A DNA stretch of 64,000 nt from Branchiostoma floridae (GCF_000003815.2 NC_049985.1:18956897-19020896), one strand, 5' to 3'. Positions 34,260 to 47,039 are shown, counted from the stretch's first letter. Made by a program: numbers and translations. The notes: a model not told the origin generated them from the letters alone.

Positions 34260-35035
34260 TATTCGTAATGTTTCTTTTTGGCGACGCCTCAGGGGCGAGC
34301 CTAATGTTTATAGTGTGCGACCGTTTGACAGGAATTCTAGGAATTCCGCAGGCATGCGAGGAATTTTTCTACGGGTCATTTTTCTACGGGTATTCCCTAG
34401 GGAATTTGTTTTTGTGTGTGACCTTTAGTCTGCTTTGGTATGGCGTATAATACGATGACGTGACCGATGTTATAAACCAGGAATTCATGTGTTAGATACT
34501 CGTTTCACCATCAAGTATACAGCACATTACATTTTTTAACAAATTACCCGATATTATGTATCGTTAGGGTAGAATAGTAGGTCAGTTATATTTTTTGCTT
34601 GACCATTCGGCGTAATGATGTCGTGTATGTATGAGGATTGTTTTGTTTCGTTTGAAGGTTTTTATTTCATATCTTTCTGTTATATCATTTTGTATGGTTG
34701 TGTGACTCTTGATTCCCTTTTTTCATATTGCTGTGATGATCATTTGGTTCCCAAACCATCGCGACAAAGGGGTGTACTTGTCAGTCGATTCTTCCTGTAA
34801 CCTGGGGGTTGTCATGCCGGCGTTCACCTGTGGGGACAGATTGTGAGAGAGGATTCATATGAAGAATTTTTGCAATAGTGATACTAACTTAGCAACTTTT
34901 GTATGTCTGGATCGGTAAAGTGTTGTTTTCTGTTAGTTACAGGCAGTCGGAAGTGATGTAAGGCATCAAAGTAATTCAGATATAATTTATAGCAAAAGTC
35001 ATACATATTGAATTACAACGCTTATATTGTCATGT
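34260..35035. other. unannotated spacer
   Basis: T-rich DNA without recognisable exon, RNA gene or repeat ends. Confidence 0.4.
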
Positions 35036-35039
35036 CAAG

Positions 35040-35308
35040 TCAAAGTCCTTCCCGCTCCATGGTGCATAGGGCGGCGCCAATGTTCTTGCAGTAACCCTGG
35101 GCCAAACAAATGCAATTACTACAGCAGGGGGCCAGGACACTGGCTGTGGAGTGTGTTCAAATGACATACTCTTTCCCGAATGCTGAGTGCTAAGCTGAGA
35201 AATTAGCACGACCATTTAACACGTCATACCATATGCGGCCGGGGATCGAACTTACGACGTACCGAATGCATGGCGAACACTTTACCCACTCGTCTCATTG
35301 CACCGGCG
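35040..35308 (-). mobile_element. tRNA-derived SINE
   Basis: On the minus strand the head reads gagacgagtgggtaaagtg (A-box-like), followed by a B box gttcgatccccggcc near 35245. About 200 bp of unrelated body follow. The tRNA-like head with a long body and position amid other repeats argues for a SINE and not a functional tRNA. Confidence 0.75.
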
Positions 35309-35812
35309 ATAACGCTTGTGTAGCAGACAACAATACTCGGGATGCTAACGTGTCGTTACTTTGACCAATGAGGTCTATTTCTCTTACAACCAAAGGGCAC
35401 AAAAGTGCATTATCATGTAACTTTTGGTGTAGCCCGAGTTTTGAAACATTAAAGAAGTAAAAGAAATAGAATGTACCGCCGTGAATAAGAAATAATGACA
35501 CAACATATCCTTTCTCGGCTTGGATTCGCACGAACGAAGGCACATCAAAATATCAATACACATGTCTGCCTAAAAGCCACAAACGACGGCTATCGGGTCT
35601 AATATGCAGTGCACTGTTACGTCGGGTGGCGTAAACCAGTATACAGAATATTTCGCCCGTCCAACAAGTAAAACGGCTGCAATTGCAAGAGATATCCAAC
35701 TTCTACGTGTGGAAGGGAGGTAAAGGTGATTGGAAAAGCATCCTGTATACAACGGCTATAACATCTCTAGCCTGTAATAACACAGAACGAAATAAGTCAC
35801 ATGTACGCTCAC

Positions 35813-36009
35813 CGCTATTAAACTGCTTGGTGGACAATGGGTGATCAGATCACTGGTGCCGTTTTGGCTACAGTCAGAGCAAGTCAGAGTGATAAGACGG
35901 CGGGCGATCGGAGGACGGATGGGAGTATGGCAGTTCCGGCAATCGTCGGTTAATTCACGACTCGTGCTCAGCAGTATTATTAAAGCACAGTGGATCCTTG
36001 TACACTGTA
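35813..36009 (-). CDS. candidate exon 2 of a Cys-rich secreted protein
   Basis: A pyrimidine-rich acceptor (tttctctcaccc...gactag|TACAG) and a donor (GCG|GTGAGC) bound a 197-bp frame (phase 1 in, 0 out). It encodes CTRIHC ... DDCRNCHTPIRPPIARR and LTCSDCSQNGTSDLITHCPP. Cysteine spacing and hydrophilic loops suggest a small disulfide-rich domain. I cannot name the family. A possible last exon starting after cgtaacag near 35600 would add CTAY and stop. Confidence 0.35.
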
Positions 36010-36572
36010 CTAGTCCACAGACGATAAAGGGTGAGAGAAACGCAGAGAAAAAGATGATTGAGAACGGGGACCCCGGTAACAAATCGTATCTTTGACTTTA
36101 AGACCACGGGAAACAGATGAATATGACCACGAGAAACAGAAGCGTTTGTTGTTTGTGCGGCGGCAAGGTGGCGAAAGGAATTCCACAAGAGGGCCTCATG
36201 GAGCGCTGATATCTCCGGCCGATCAGAGACAAAAGGGTTGTGCCTGGTTGTGCCGTAAACAACATGTGGTATGAGTAACAAACTGCCAAGAAGTTTCCAC
36301 GTTGAAAGTTATTCTCTAATCGAAATCACCAAACACTGGCGAAACAAGGTCACAGATGAAGACTAATTCCTACACAACAATACGCCTGTAAAAATGCCAA
36401 AACTATTATGCCGTAAAAATGGGATACATTTTTTATCCTGCTGAAACGTGATTTTGGCGGACTTTTTCGAAGTCCCAAGGTCTCGGGCGGTTTGGGGCAA
36501 GATTTGGGCCCACGAGATTAAGGTTGGCTGTCTTACTCAACCCAAGCACTCACTCCCAAAAACCACCAGGTA

Positions 36573-38382
36573 GGGTTGGCGGAAACGGCTGCCCGGTCGG
36601 TCGGCGGAAACCGCTGCCCGGTCCGGTCCGGAGGTTGGTTTTGGGGGTTTCGACTTTCGACTGGGGGTTTCGGTATTGCATACAGCAGTGTAAGTGAAGT
36701 AAACAAGATGTTGTTAAATGTTCAAAGGAAGCTGGCCAATTTACTTATCTTTTGAAAAAAAATTAATTTGACATTTCTTGGTAAGATTGTCCCATCCCCA
36801 GCTGCTACTGTTCGAACGTCCCCCAGTACAGAACGTCAGAAGTTTGCTACGTCAAGGTTGTACAGGGTGGCGGTCCTTTGATCTAGTATATCATATGTGC
36901 CACGGGCGCCAGCGACAAAATCGATCAATTTTGACAGCACTACCGCGCCGAGCTGGCATGTCCGAGGAGAAACTATGTCTAAGACCTGTAAAAGAATTCA
37001 AATTTAGTTGAATTAATACTAAAATGTACATTTACAAACGCATGGATTCAATTTTTTGGGGTCAGGTTCTGGTTTAAACTAATGTAGTCAATTATATATT
37101 AAATGTACAATGTTTTCACATAATTTTGTTACTTCACACGAAAACGGCTCCGCCGTAGTCTTTCCTCCCCGTAAGCAAACTTGTCATCGAACATTGAATT
37201 CTTGAAAGATAAAAATGGCGATTTCACCAATGTCTGAAGATTTCCCCCACTGCAATTCTTTGATTGATCACGATACTATCTTCTCACATGTCGGGAATGA
37301 TAAGATAATAAAGATAGTAAAGATTTAACCAAGGATTTAATAAATTTGTTCGTGGTCAAAGCACTGAAACTCAGCATAATCCCATCCAATCTCAGATCAG
37401 CAGAGCGGCTAGAGCCCAACTAACACCGCGATATAACGGCCGCGTGGCGCTTTGGTACACCTGATCCCTCGATCTCGGACGTTAAGCAACGCGCGGTCCG
37501 CATAGTACTTGGATGGGAGTCCCCCAACCAAGGACGTCCGGATTGCTGTAGCCTCACGAAGCTTTCCACGAAATCGTCTTCCGGGAGGGACGTAAAACGG
37601 GGGTCCCGTGCTCGAGGAGGTACCTCGACCATGTTAAACAGCCTCATTACCCACACTTTGGGTACCTACTGGCTGCAAAAATACACCCGATATTATTATA
37701 ATATTATAAACAACGTGGCCACGGTCGGCTCGAGAAAAATTCTTAGTTAGCAATTAATCTTGAACATGAATGACTCATACTCTGATCAATAGCCACATCT
37801 TATTTGTCTAAAGCTATTCCAAAGAACAAATAATAATTAAGTTTACTACTGTCCCCTATTAGAAGCGCCTCACACATCAACGTGGCCACACGCACTGCGT
37901 ATTTCGGGGTCAACGACCTAACGTTAATGTGCGCCGCATGGAATGCCGAAAACTTCCGATGAATCAAATCAATCCAACCTATAGTTTCCCATTCCAGAGT
38001 ATATAACTATTAAACTAGTGTTGGGGATTACATTTTTGAAAAAAAAAATCAAGGCGCAAATCAGTTCTTACGGTGAGGACACGGCGCGGCTCATTATCGA
38101 CCGTCATTAGCGTTAATGAGCTGGTAGCACCGAAATCTGGTGTTCACCGAAAACTTTACGCCGTGTTTGTGTTTTCGAATTTCCGAAATTACGGTAATGT
38201 TTACGATATTAGCGCTACTTTAAGTTGTAGGGGCAGCCTACACGAGAAATGCACTTAAATACTGCTGCGATAGCAAGCCATCTTGTTTACATTTGGTATA
38301 CTTGAAACCCCCAAAACCAACCTCCGGACCGGACCGGGCAGCCGTTTCCGCCGACCGACCGGGCAGCCGTTTCCGCCAACCC
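36573..38382. mobile_element. 1,810-bp element, ~79-bp TIRs, 9-bp target duplication
   Basis: Starts GGGTTGGCGGAAACGGCTG and ends with its reverse complement. The arms pair for about 79 bp with one mismatch noted. CACCAGGTA is perfectly duplicated at 36564-36572 and 38383-38391. Nine-base duplications are typical of Mutator-like elements. No transposase is inside. The interior holds a 5S-derived SINE, so this is a non-autonomous, later-invaded copy. Confidence 0.9.
37425..37690 (+). mobile_element. 5S rRNA-derived SINE
   Basis: Positions ~37431-37555 resemble 5S rRNA with its internal promoter: gatctcggacgttaagcaac (A box/intermediate region) and tagtacttggatgggagt (C box), ending attgctgtagcct. 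The body then runs gggacgtaaaacgggggtcccgtg, a type of 3' block common in SINEs. Mutations in the 5S part and the attached tail exclude a functional 5S gene. Confidence 0.8.
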
Positions 38383-38502
38383 CACCAGGTACGATTCACA
38401 ACGTAACGCTCTCGGTTTATTTAGATCTAGTAACTCTAAACATCTTGTAGCGTATCTATTAAATGCACACAATACAAGCTATCATTAGCAAGGTACACTC
38501 AC

Positions 38503-38608
38503 CGGAATTGAAGACGAGGGGCGCCCAAGAGTCAGACGCGTGCGGGTTCTTGCCGGGCTGGCTCCGCTGAACGGTATACGGCTCCGAACAGGACGAGTAC
38601 GTAGCGCA
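38503..38608 (-). CDS. candidate exon 1 of a Cys-rich secreted protein
   Basis: Bounded by an acceptor (agccag|TGCGC) and a strong donor (TCCG|GTGAGT), phase 0 in and 1 out, encoding 35 residues with CATYSSCSEPYTVQRSQPGK and SDSWAPLVFNS. The phase matches the exon at 35813-36009, and the 1.8-kb element would lie in the intron between. No start codon or signal exon was found. Family unknown. Confidence 0.35.
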
Positions 38609-38619
38609 CTGGCTTCAAA

Positions 38620-40960
38620 CAAACAATTTTTGGCCAAGGAAGTGGTCGCTACAAGGAACTACGCTCTGCTGAGACAAGGAGTGTTCTGGACTTGCCAGTA
38701 CGATGCCAAAACATGACATGAAATGTACAGTTTGGGAGCAAAAAAGTTGGGAGTAGTAGTAGAATTGTCCGTCTTCCCACCACGCCGTGCTAAGAAAGAA
38801 TGTCCGCTTGAGGAATAAAATGTGTCCCACATGTGCCAGTGCCCGAGCTGTGTCCGGACCGCCTGGCTCTAAACAAAAGGCAGTTCAACAGACCGTTTCT
38901 GATTTTCTGATTAGCACAGCGGCTTGTTGCGGGTGTGACGAGAATCCAGCACCACATGGCACAGATGACACAGACTTGTCATTTCCATGGTGGTCCGGTG
39001 ACAATAAATCATGCGGTCTGCTTTTAATACAAGGAATTCCCGCTTTTACAGGAGTTTATAACAACACAGCTTGTCGTTCAAATTCATTCCTTTCAAAACA
39101 TTGTTTCTGTCGTAACTATCCAAACGGGGGCGATTCAGACGCAACCATCTATCAAAACGGGAGATTGAGATGTACTTATCAAAAAGGGGGTACTTTACGA
39201 TTGCTACATTGCAACCCAAAAACGCTAAAAACAACAATAGCGAATCAGAACCATTCAAACCCTAAACCCTTTCGTGCCTATCTTAAAAACTAGTGCTAAG
39301 TTTTAACGGCTACAATGTTTCCTGTTAATTGACGAAGCGTAAAATAATGAATTCTTGGACCATCTTTCTTGAGGTGTGCTTCAACAGTCGGCCGTATGAT
39401 TTTCGCCCGTACTGATATTATCTAATCTTTTAACAATAATAAGTGACACTGTTCCCTTTCAGCTTGTCATTGGTCCGGGATGTATCCGTACATATGGGAA
39501 CATGGTGTCGCGATCCATATTTTCTAAGACATCGGCGAAATGAACTTGCGATGTATAAACGATAAATAACTCGCAACTCGCCCTGATAATCCGTCTCAAA
39601 CTTTTTAAGGCATCTTATCCACTATCTAGTGAATAATCGAATAGTTTAGTCGATTTTTGTTTATCATGCATCAAATACTGAGTCATTTCAAATTAAAAAC
39701 TTCCGTTAACAGTCCTGGTTTTACTGACCCCCTATTTTCTTGTTCCCAAATGTGTCTAAATGGGGATTGCTACTCTGAGGTATATACTGCTCTAATTAGA
39801 TACAAAATAAAACACGTTTGTATCCACTCCGCCACATTTATCTTCTATTAAACACATACCAACATGTCTAAGTGTAACAACCACAATCGAATGTATTGAC
39901 ATTTTAACAAAAAGAACTAGGGTATCCATTTGACACGCTGCAACTATAGCGGGAAAGAAATACATTGTGCATAGGTAGAATGATCTAGCAAAACCTCATG
40001 ATTTGACCTAAACATGGCAAAAACGATTAAGGTTCACAATTCACTCTGGCACTAACGTGAATGTTTAAGTTGAGTCGGTGGGGAAGGGGGTTGGTACAAT
40101 TTGGCAAAGAAAAGGCCACGGGGCATGACACCACATGAGCACGGTTTAAAGATTTTTAAAGCCGAAACCATGGAGGCAAAAAATCTGGTTGTGGTTCAAA
40201 GATGTCAGAGATCAGGGGAGGATGTTTGGCCAAATCTGCTGCAATTAGCTGTCACAGAAAATGAGTTACGACCAGGGCTGGGTACGTATGAAATGTCAGA
40301 GTGGCCTTGACTGCACTGAAGGTGCACGGAACGAAGAGTAGAACAGATGGCAAAAATTATCGTGGTGATTCTCAGAATCCGGCGATGTGACAAATTTAGT
40401 CACTGTGTCAGATAGATAGTATGTCGACCAAACACCGAGAAAACCACGACAACGGAACTTTTATGCATTTTTCACGAAAATTCAAGACTACACATGTAAA
40501 CTTTTACGCTAACAGTGATGGGGTTTTGTGCGCGTGAAAAGTTGCGCATGTAAAATCTGCGGGTGACAACATGCACATTCGCTTATTTCCCGGGGATTTG
40601 GAAAGTTTTTGTACTTTTACATTTAAGATATTTAAACAGAACGCTCAAAATCTTTTGATAACCATTAGTGTTAATAGTTAGCAGGGATTTTAACCCATGT
40701 CCTATCCGGTAACTTCCCTGGGTGGTGTCCCTGCAGACGTGTTAGACGTTCGCGTATACAAGAACGGGATCCCGTCTGTATTTCCCTGTTGCCGTTATAT
40801 CAGAAGAAAACTAAATCACATCCAGTATTCAGAATATGTATAGACTGGCTGGCATCTCTCTATTGTATTCATCCGCTAAAAGAATTCGTCACCATGGTCT
40901 TAGAACATGGCCATCTTTCCTCAGCCAATCAGGAGCGAGTATTTTTTGTGACTAAATCCA
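38620..40960. other. unannotated spacer
   Basis: Contains a 168-codon plus-strand frame (38787-39293) without domain or splice support. Nothing else was recognised. Confidence 0.4.
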
Positions 40961-40969
40961 CATAGTATG

Positions 40970-41115
40970 GCGTCCCTAGGGGTAGGGGTGTACTAAGTAA
41001 CGAATAAATAGACTAAGTTGCAGACGCCCACCATTCAACTGAATGGTCTCCCTAGGGGTAGGGGTGTACCAACCAACGAATAAATTGACTAAGTTGGAGA
41101 CGCCCACCTTTCTCA
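40970..41115. repeat. two-copy ~75-bp tandem duplication
   Basis: The block ccctaggggtaggggtgtac ... aacgaataaat.gactaagttg.agacgcccacc occurs twice in a row. Confidence 0.85.
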
Positions 41116-41120
41116 TGCAA

Positions 41121-43055
41121 ATAAAAGCACTTAAAGAATTAACAAAAAGGTAAACAGCAAATCAACCTTTGTTACTGAACATCTTTATTCATAACATGAA
41201 CAAAGGAAATTCAGAAAGGAAAAGTCAGAAAACGAACAAGACAATAATAAAGAGTTTCTTGTAACAAGAAAACGTACGAACAGCATTATCTACCTAGTTA
41301 CATCAAATACATGAAAAATATAACCGCCTTGGCAACGGTTACATCAAGCTAGGGAACAGGTTCTCAAGGTAGTAAAGAAAAACTTTAAAAGTAGAGATGC
41401 TACATAAAAACATGCGCGTTAAATTGATAAAAATGAAGCAAACATGTGGTATACGATCAATACTTCCATAAAACTTTAAAAGAGAAACAAACTAAAATGG
41501 AGGAAGAGGTGGTCTACCAGGAACGGGTCGAACTGGGAACAGGACAGCTCGTCAGGACGGTTACTCCAGCAGGGTGAATGAAATGGGGGAGGGGGCAGCG
41601 ACATAATTTGGCTGGTCTGTCTGACAGGAACTGGTCAGTATCAAAACTACAAAACAGTTCGGCAGAGATGCCAATATGCTGCAGCAAAACGTCCGCCAGC
41701 TCGAGCTGGAACTCAGCTGGAACTCAGCTGGAACTTAGCTGGAACTCGGGCTGTGTACGCGTACGGAACTCGCCTGTACATACTGTAAAAACGGCTGAAC
41801 ATACTCGAGAAATTGGCCTTCAAGAGATGCCACGTCCTACTCATTTGAGGTCAGGTTGAGAACTGGGATCAATCTGATCTCCTTGATCTGACATTCACCC
41901 AAAAACAATGGCATTGTGGTGCAAAAAAGTGTTGTAAAACCTGACATGAATTTCACACAAGCCTCATGGGGAAAGGTGTGAGGCGCCATCACCAGGTTCA
42001 TGAATGAGAAATAGAAGAATGTAGCCTGTCTGTTCGCTTGCAAGGAAAACAAACTACATGTTTCTAGTGACTATAACAGTGTATTTTGCTTCGGAAAGAT
42101 GGCCATGTTCTAAGTCAGTTAGATCATGGGAGTGGCCTGACTATGTGGATTTGGTACTGCTCCGCCCACCCGAGGAGTTTGTTGGGGTCCCCGAGGGCGG
42201 CTACAGTGAGAACTTACTTTGGTATGCAATCACGCGACACATCACATATCGCTATCAAAGGAAAAGGCCGGTGTCATAACGTTGAGAGATCTTTTGTCGG
42301 CCTAACAGCAGAAGGCCATTTGTTTTGCATATAGATTAATCGCCATCGAAAGAACTGTTATACGACATGGTGTGAATTAATACCTCCCGCGAGGCATTCT
42401 ACCACCCTCTTGTAAGGCCACATTTGTAACAAGGAGGTTTTATCCTTGATTGTATTAATAGGTAACGGCGGAATTTTGATATCGCAACGTTCACAGACCA
42501 AACACCCAACGAAAGCAGTAATGATTACAGACTTCAACCCCCGTACACGCCCGACAACACGTAGAAACTAAGTTTTCTATGCTGATCATGAGTCTCCGTG
42601 AGGTGAAGATCTCATTATGGCTCCAGGTGTATTATTTTAGACGTCATTTTCATGTCTAACAAATGAGCGCTCGAAATCATTACAGAAAGTTGAGAATGAA
42701 CAAACAAGGCATAGCCACAAGTGGGAAGTAACAGAACATATCACGAGACAGATACATTTTAATATACAAAGGAGGTTTCTTGTTGATACAAACGTCCGGT
42801 GAGAGACAATAGAGGCACGCCTGCGAATGTGGTGAAATTTCACCAAATTGCACTATTTTGTTTTTTCGTCTGCTTTCATTGTATGTGACCCCGGTGGTGG
42901 AAGGACGAAGTTAGCCTGGCCAATCCACGGTAGACTGGATTCCAGGTTACTTTTGGACCAGCTCGATCATCATGGATTGCAGCGCCGTCATCTTTACTGT
43001 TATTTGCTTTTGAATGTATATTCCATTACATTATTTTGTCGTACCCAACAGAAAC
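41121..43055. other. unannotated spacer
   Basis: Besides the short repeat at 41703-41752, no exon or transposon end was recognised. Confidence 0.4.
41703..41752. repeat. 12-bp tandem repeat (agctggaactc)n
   Basis: Four to five head-to-tail copies of agctggaactca/agctggaactt. A simple minisatellite. Confidence 0.9.
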
Positions 43056-43059
43056 ATAC

Positions 43060-43610
43060 TTTCTAAAGATACTTTGCTGCACCTTAAGGTGTTTGATACA
43101 AACTGCCCCAAGTGCATAGTAAACATGAACACACTCTTCATGCGTTGTCGACTTACAGTATCTTTGGTTTGGAATGTGGTAGTCACCCTTTGAGTCGGTG
43201 TGACAAATGGGCCTGTCATGCTCACGACTCTCTACACATACACGACTTATTAGCCCCAGGCAGGACTGAGTCCGGCATGTTATGACAAATTTTCCCCTTT
43301 TTCCTTTTATTTCTATGTTGTAGGACCATTCGGTGCAAGCCGGGCTAAGAAAGCTACGAGAGGTGTGCCTCGATCACAACATTCATGTATATCCCTTAAA
43401 GATAAGTCGCGCGATCAAGGCAGGCACGCAGGCGAAACCCAACAAAAACATACTGTATTGTCCAAACATTACGTAGTATAGCTTAAAGATACCTTGCTGC
43501 ACCTTAGGATGTTTGATACAAAATGTCCAAGGTATAGTACAGTAAACATGAATACACCCTTCATGTCGTGTAGACTCAAACATCAAGATGTTCTTGAGAT
43601 ACATAGCAGG
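43060..43610. repeat. ~425-bp-spaced direct repeat pair
   Basis: Block ctaaagatactttgctgcacctta...gtttgatacaaa...agtaaacatgaa at 43063-43150 recurs at about 43483-43580 with substitutions. Confidence 0.8.
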
Positions 43611-43614
43611 ACTG

Positions 43615-44395
43615 GTCTAACCATTTTAAAGCTAAGGGTACAAACCGACGTACGTGCAACTGCGAGTGCGTGGTGTCTACGTGCCACAACTGGTGCTGGT
43701 AAACGGGCTGCTAACTTCAGCTCGGTCTTGCAGATGGGGCATTGTGGACGGTTAAACTTAATTCAAGGTGAAATATGGTCAATGGGATCAGCCGTGTTGT
43801 ATTTTATAAGGTCAAAAGTCACATAACAGCGTTTAACGGTTCATTTCTTATGGAATCCTATACTGGTCTTCCCATAACTGTTGTTAGGCATAATTTGGAA
43901 AGATGTAAATGTTTTGAAGAAATATTAGACAAGTAAGAGAGGACGTCCTAGTCACAATGAGGTGTGATTAGAGGATGTAGTGCCCCACCGTTATACACAT
44001 GGTTTAGCGTTTCTGTGTTTGTTCTGATCAGAATAAATGCGTTACTGATAACCAAAGGCATCCATGAAGGAGGGCCTCGAGGAAATAAGTACCACATAAT
44101 CGCCCCCCCCCCCTTCACGGAGATGTAAACAAACCGCCACTGATCATTAGAACAGAACCACTCACACTCACAGAACAGAGCAGAACCATCGCGACGATAA
44201 TCACGCTTACCCAAAAGGATGACATGTCTCTTCCTCCTCCTGACATAACCTTAAACTAAGATGCCCCATCTCATGTTCTCCCTGGAGCGCCCAGCTTCCG
44301 ATATTAAAGGGCCCCCGGCCACCCACGTCACCAAGCGGGGAGATGGCACCCAGTGGCCGGCATGGGCCCGACGAACACGTGTCCCGGCATAGGAA
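43615..44395. other. unannotated spacer with poly-C tract
   Basis: C11 run near 44103. No gene or element end was recognised. Confidence 0.4.
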
Positions 44396-44399
44396 GTAA

Positions 44400-44646
44400 A
44401 GGCCCCCTCTCACTTGACGTGCGGCACGCTTGCGGCATTGCTGCGTTCGGAAGATGCTCAACGAATTTCAGAGATAAAGAACGAATTTTCTTACCTGTTG
44501 TATATTTTGCCGACCTTTATGGTATACTTTTACGCTATTGTGCAATATCTGAATCATACAAAATCGAAGAAAATAACAATTTTGTGACGCAGTGAACGAA
44601 CGCAGCAATGCCGCAAGCGTGCCGCACGTCAAGTGAGAGGGGGCCT
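44400..44646. mobile_element. 247-bp MITE with perfect 50-bp TIRs, TAA duplication
   Basis: Positions 44400-44449 and 44597-44646 are perfect reverse complements (start AGGCCCCCTCTCACTTGACG). TAA flanks both sides (44397-44399 and 44647-44649). A 3-bp T-W-A target fits PIF/Harbinger MITEs. Perfect arms suggest recent mobility. Confidence 0.9.
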
Positions 44647-45129
44647 TAACCCTTCAGATTGACGTAAACCCGACCTCACTATACTTCAGGGCCTCCAAAA
44701 CGTTCATCGCTAGGTCGCTGCACGAAAACGTTGACGTATTGGAAAAAAAAGCTAGCAAAATTCTTGGGACAAGGGCCCGGAAGTCCTTTTTTTGGATAAA
44801 GAATAAAGTTCGGGATAAGAAATCCTTCGCCCCGTTTGAAGGTAGCCTTAGAGGGCAGACGTAAAAGCCCCCCCCCCCCGAATTTTTTTCCAGATTGCCC
44901 GAAACTGCGACAGGCAGGACTCTCGTCTAGATCACAAACCACCAGGGCACACATCGAACAGGTCGTCATGTACACTGAGTAGCACGGAACAAAACTAAGT
45001 CGGCATGAAGAGTGGCGTCTGTATCATGATCATGCCCTACTTCCACGGGGAGTATTCCAAAATAGGAAAATCCCGACGAAGGAGTGTCCGTTTGCGTTTT
45101 AATCACAGTTAGCACGTTTCAAGATCCAT

Positions 45130-45557
45130 ACCCTGGGAGCCAGACAGGACCGGGTAGCTAGCGAGTTTAGTTCGGGGAACCAAGCCAGTTAGCCCGCCGA
45201 TCTCACATTAGCGCTCCGGGGGAGTTTAACCCGAAGGAGTTATCGCTACCCTTTTCGGGGAAAGGGCAGGTGGACCTTACAAAGTTCCAGCCTCAAAGTT
45301 CTGTTGTTATTTTGAAAAATAGCTCAATACACCCTTGAGCCATATCTAGTCCCTGATTCGCTACTACAATAGCCTGCTGACCAACTGTGGTGTGTTGTAG
45401 CTGCTACCTGGGGTGGTTATCAATCCTAGGTTCTCCTCTCTCTGACCAAGGGCATTGGAGAGCCATTCTACAGTCATCCTGCCAGACCCCTGCACGATAG
45501 ATACTGAGATCGGGCTGTGGTGTGGTAACCAGGCTCGATCCCGTCTGGCTCCTAGGG
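45130..45557. mobile_element. MITE with ccctgggagccagac ends
   Basis: Left end CCCTGGGAGCCAGACAGGA and right end TCCCGTCTGGCTCCTAGGG are near-perfect inverted copies. The right half is related to the repeat at 23872-24280 (gattcgctact, cctgctgaccaactgtggtgtg, caatcctaggttctcc). Confidence 0.75.
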
Positions 45558-45559
45558 AA

Positions 45560-46195
45560 AAAGATCCACGAAACGCACATATCTTTGACCCGTATTTCAA
45601 CTGAACCGAGAAGTTTTTACCCGCAAGTACCAACCTACCGTAACTTGGTTGTATCTTTCTATCTCCCTGTATGCCACAGAAGGTCGTTTAGCTCTTGATC
45701 TTTGAGCAGATGTTATAGAATGGCTTATTAATATACCTACATCAACATTGCAGCATTGGCCAGATGCCTTGATTCCTTGGAACCGCTGCCATAAAATGGA
45801 TTACGCGAAATCCAACACTTATCTGGCCAGGCGCAGATTATTGCAAAATATCAATGTAACATGTAGCATGTTTGAAATAATCTTTCTAATTTTAATGTCG
45901 TTTAATTGTATTGATATTTCTTAATGATAATACTTAACTTGTGTATCAACATCATACTACACAGCACATTAAGCCAACGTATCGCGACACTACGACACTA
46001 GCACATACAGTCCGGAACATCATCATGACTTACCAAGCATACAATTCCTCAATCATCTCTGTCAAGATACAATACAATACGTTACAAAAAAAGTCAAACA
46101 ATATTACCGTCGCCATGGCAATGCTTTTTCATTGCCACACTTTTTCTTCTTTCTTTCTTTCTAATGTCAAATCTTCAAAACACGTTATCTCCGTT
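45560..46195. other. unannotated spacer
   Basis: No supported feature was seen. Confidence 0.4.
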
Positions 46196-46199
46196 GTTC

Positions 46200-46740
46200 C
46201 TAGACCGAATGACTTGAAATTTGGCACGAGGGTGGAGTCGGCCGATACCCTTAGGCATTTTATTTATTTGTTTCATATCTGCATTTAAAAAGATTTTATT
46301 GAGTTTTTTTGGTAATTTTTAGACCAAAAGTGTATATTTTGGCCCTTGTACCCTGGTATTACATCGGAATGACCTGAAATTTGGTACAGAGGTGCCTTGA
46401 TCATATACCAATACGGAGCAAATAACATACACTACAACATACTACTAGGTCATCATTTGCATAATTGGCACTACTTGGCATACAGTACAACAAAATGCTT
46501 AATTTTGCGATATTTTGGCCATTTTTGACCAAAAAAGTACATTTTTGGCTCCTCTACCCTGGTTTTACAACCAATTGAGCTGAAATCTGGCATAGAAGTG
46601 CCCCTTACATATGAGCACATAGATTCAATAACACATTTGGTATACAGTACAACAAAATGCGTAATATAGCGATATTTTGGCCATTTTTTGACAAAAAAGG
46701 ACACTTTTGGCTCCTGTACACTGGTTTTGCTCCTGTACAG
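46200..46740. repeat. degenerate tandem repeats (~170-200 bp)
   Basis: Units share tgaaatttggcac/tgaaatctggcat, cagtacaacaaaatgc (at about 46484 and 46651), atattttggccattttt and ggctcctgtac. Three diverged copies are visible. Confidence 0.75.
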
Positions 46741-47039
46741 GGGTGCACTAGATATTCATTCAAATGACCCATGTATTATTTTTCGCATGAACCACTTCAA
46801 AACGATTTTTGGGGATTGTTTTAGTCATTTTCCGATGGCCACAGGGTCAATGACCTCAAGGTTGTTGACCCCATTCTTAGGCTTTCTCACTTGCAGAACT
46901 GTATGCCAATATAACTTAATCAAAAAGGTAATCAATCGCTTAGCCCGAATCAATATCGTGAGGAGGATTTGGCAGCCAATCAGCGAGCCAGTGAGAGTGT
47001 TATCTGTAAGAGTCCATTCTTGCATGGAGGGGTTCATTT

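Noticed and set aside
35230-35308. Functional tRNA gene
   Set aside because: A- and B-box-like motifs exist, but the head is degraded and followed by a long SINE-type body. No complete cloverleaf could be drawn.
37420-37656. Minus-strand 78-codon frame
   Set aside because: Antisense to the 5S-derived SINE, whose RNA-like sequence explains it.
38787-39293. 168-codon plus-strand frame beginning MLRKNVRLRNKMCPTC
   Set aside because: No recognisable domain, no splice partners, and composition like the surrounding DNA. It could be chance.
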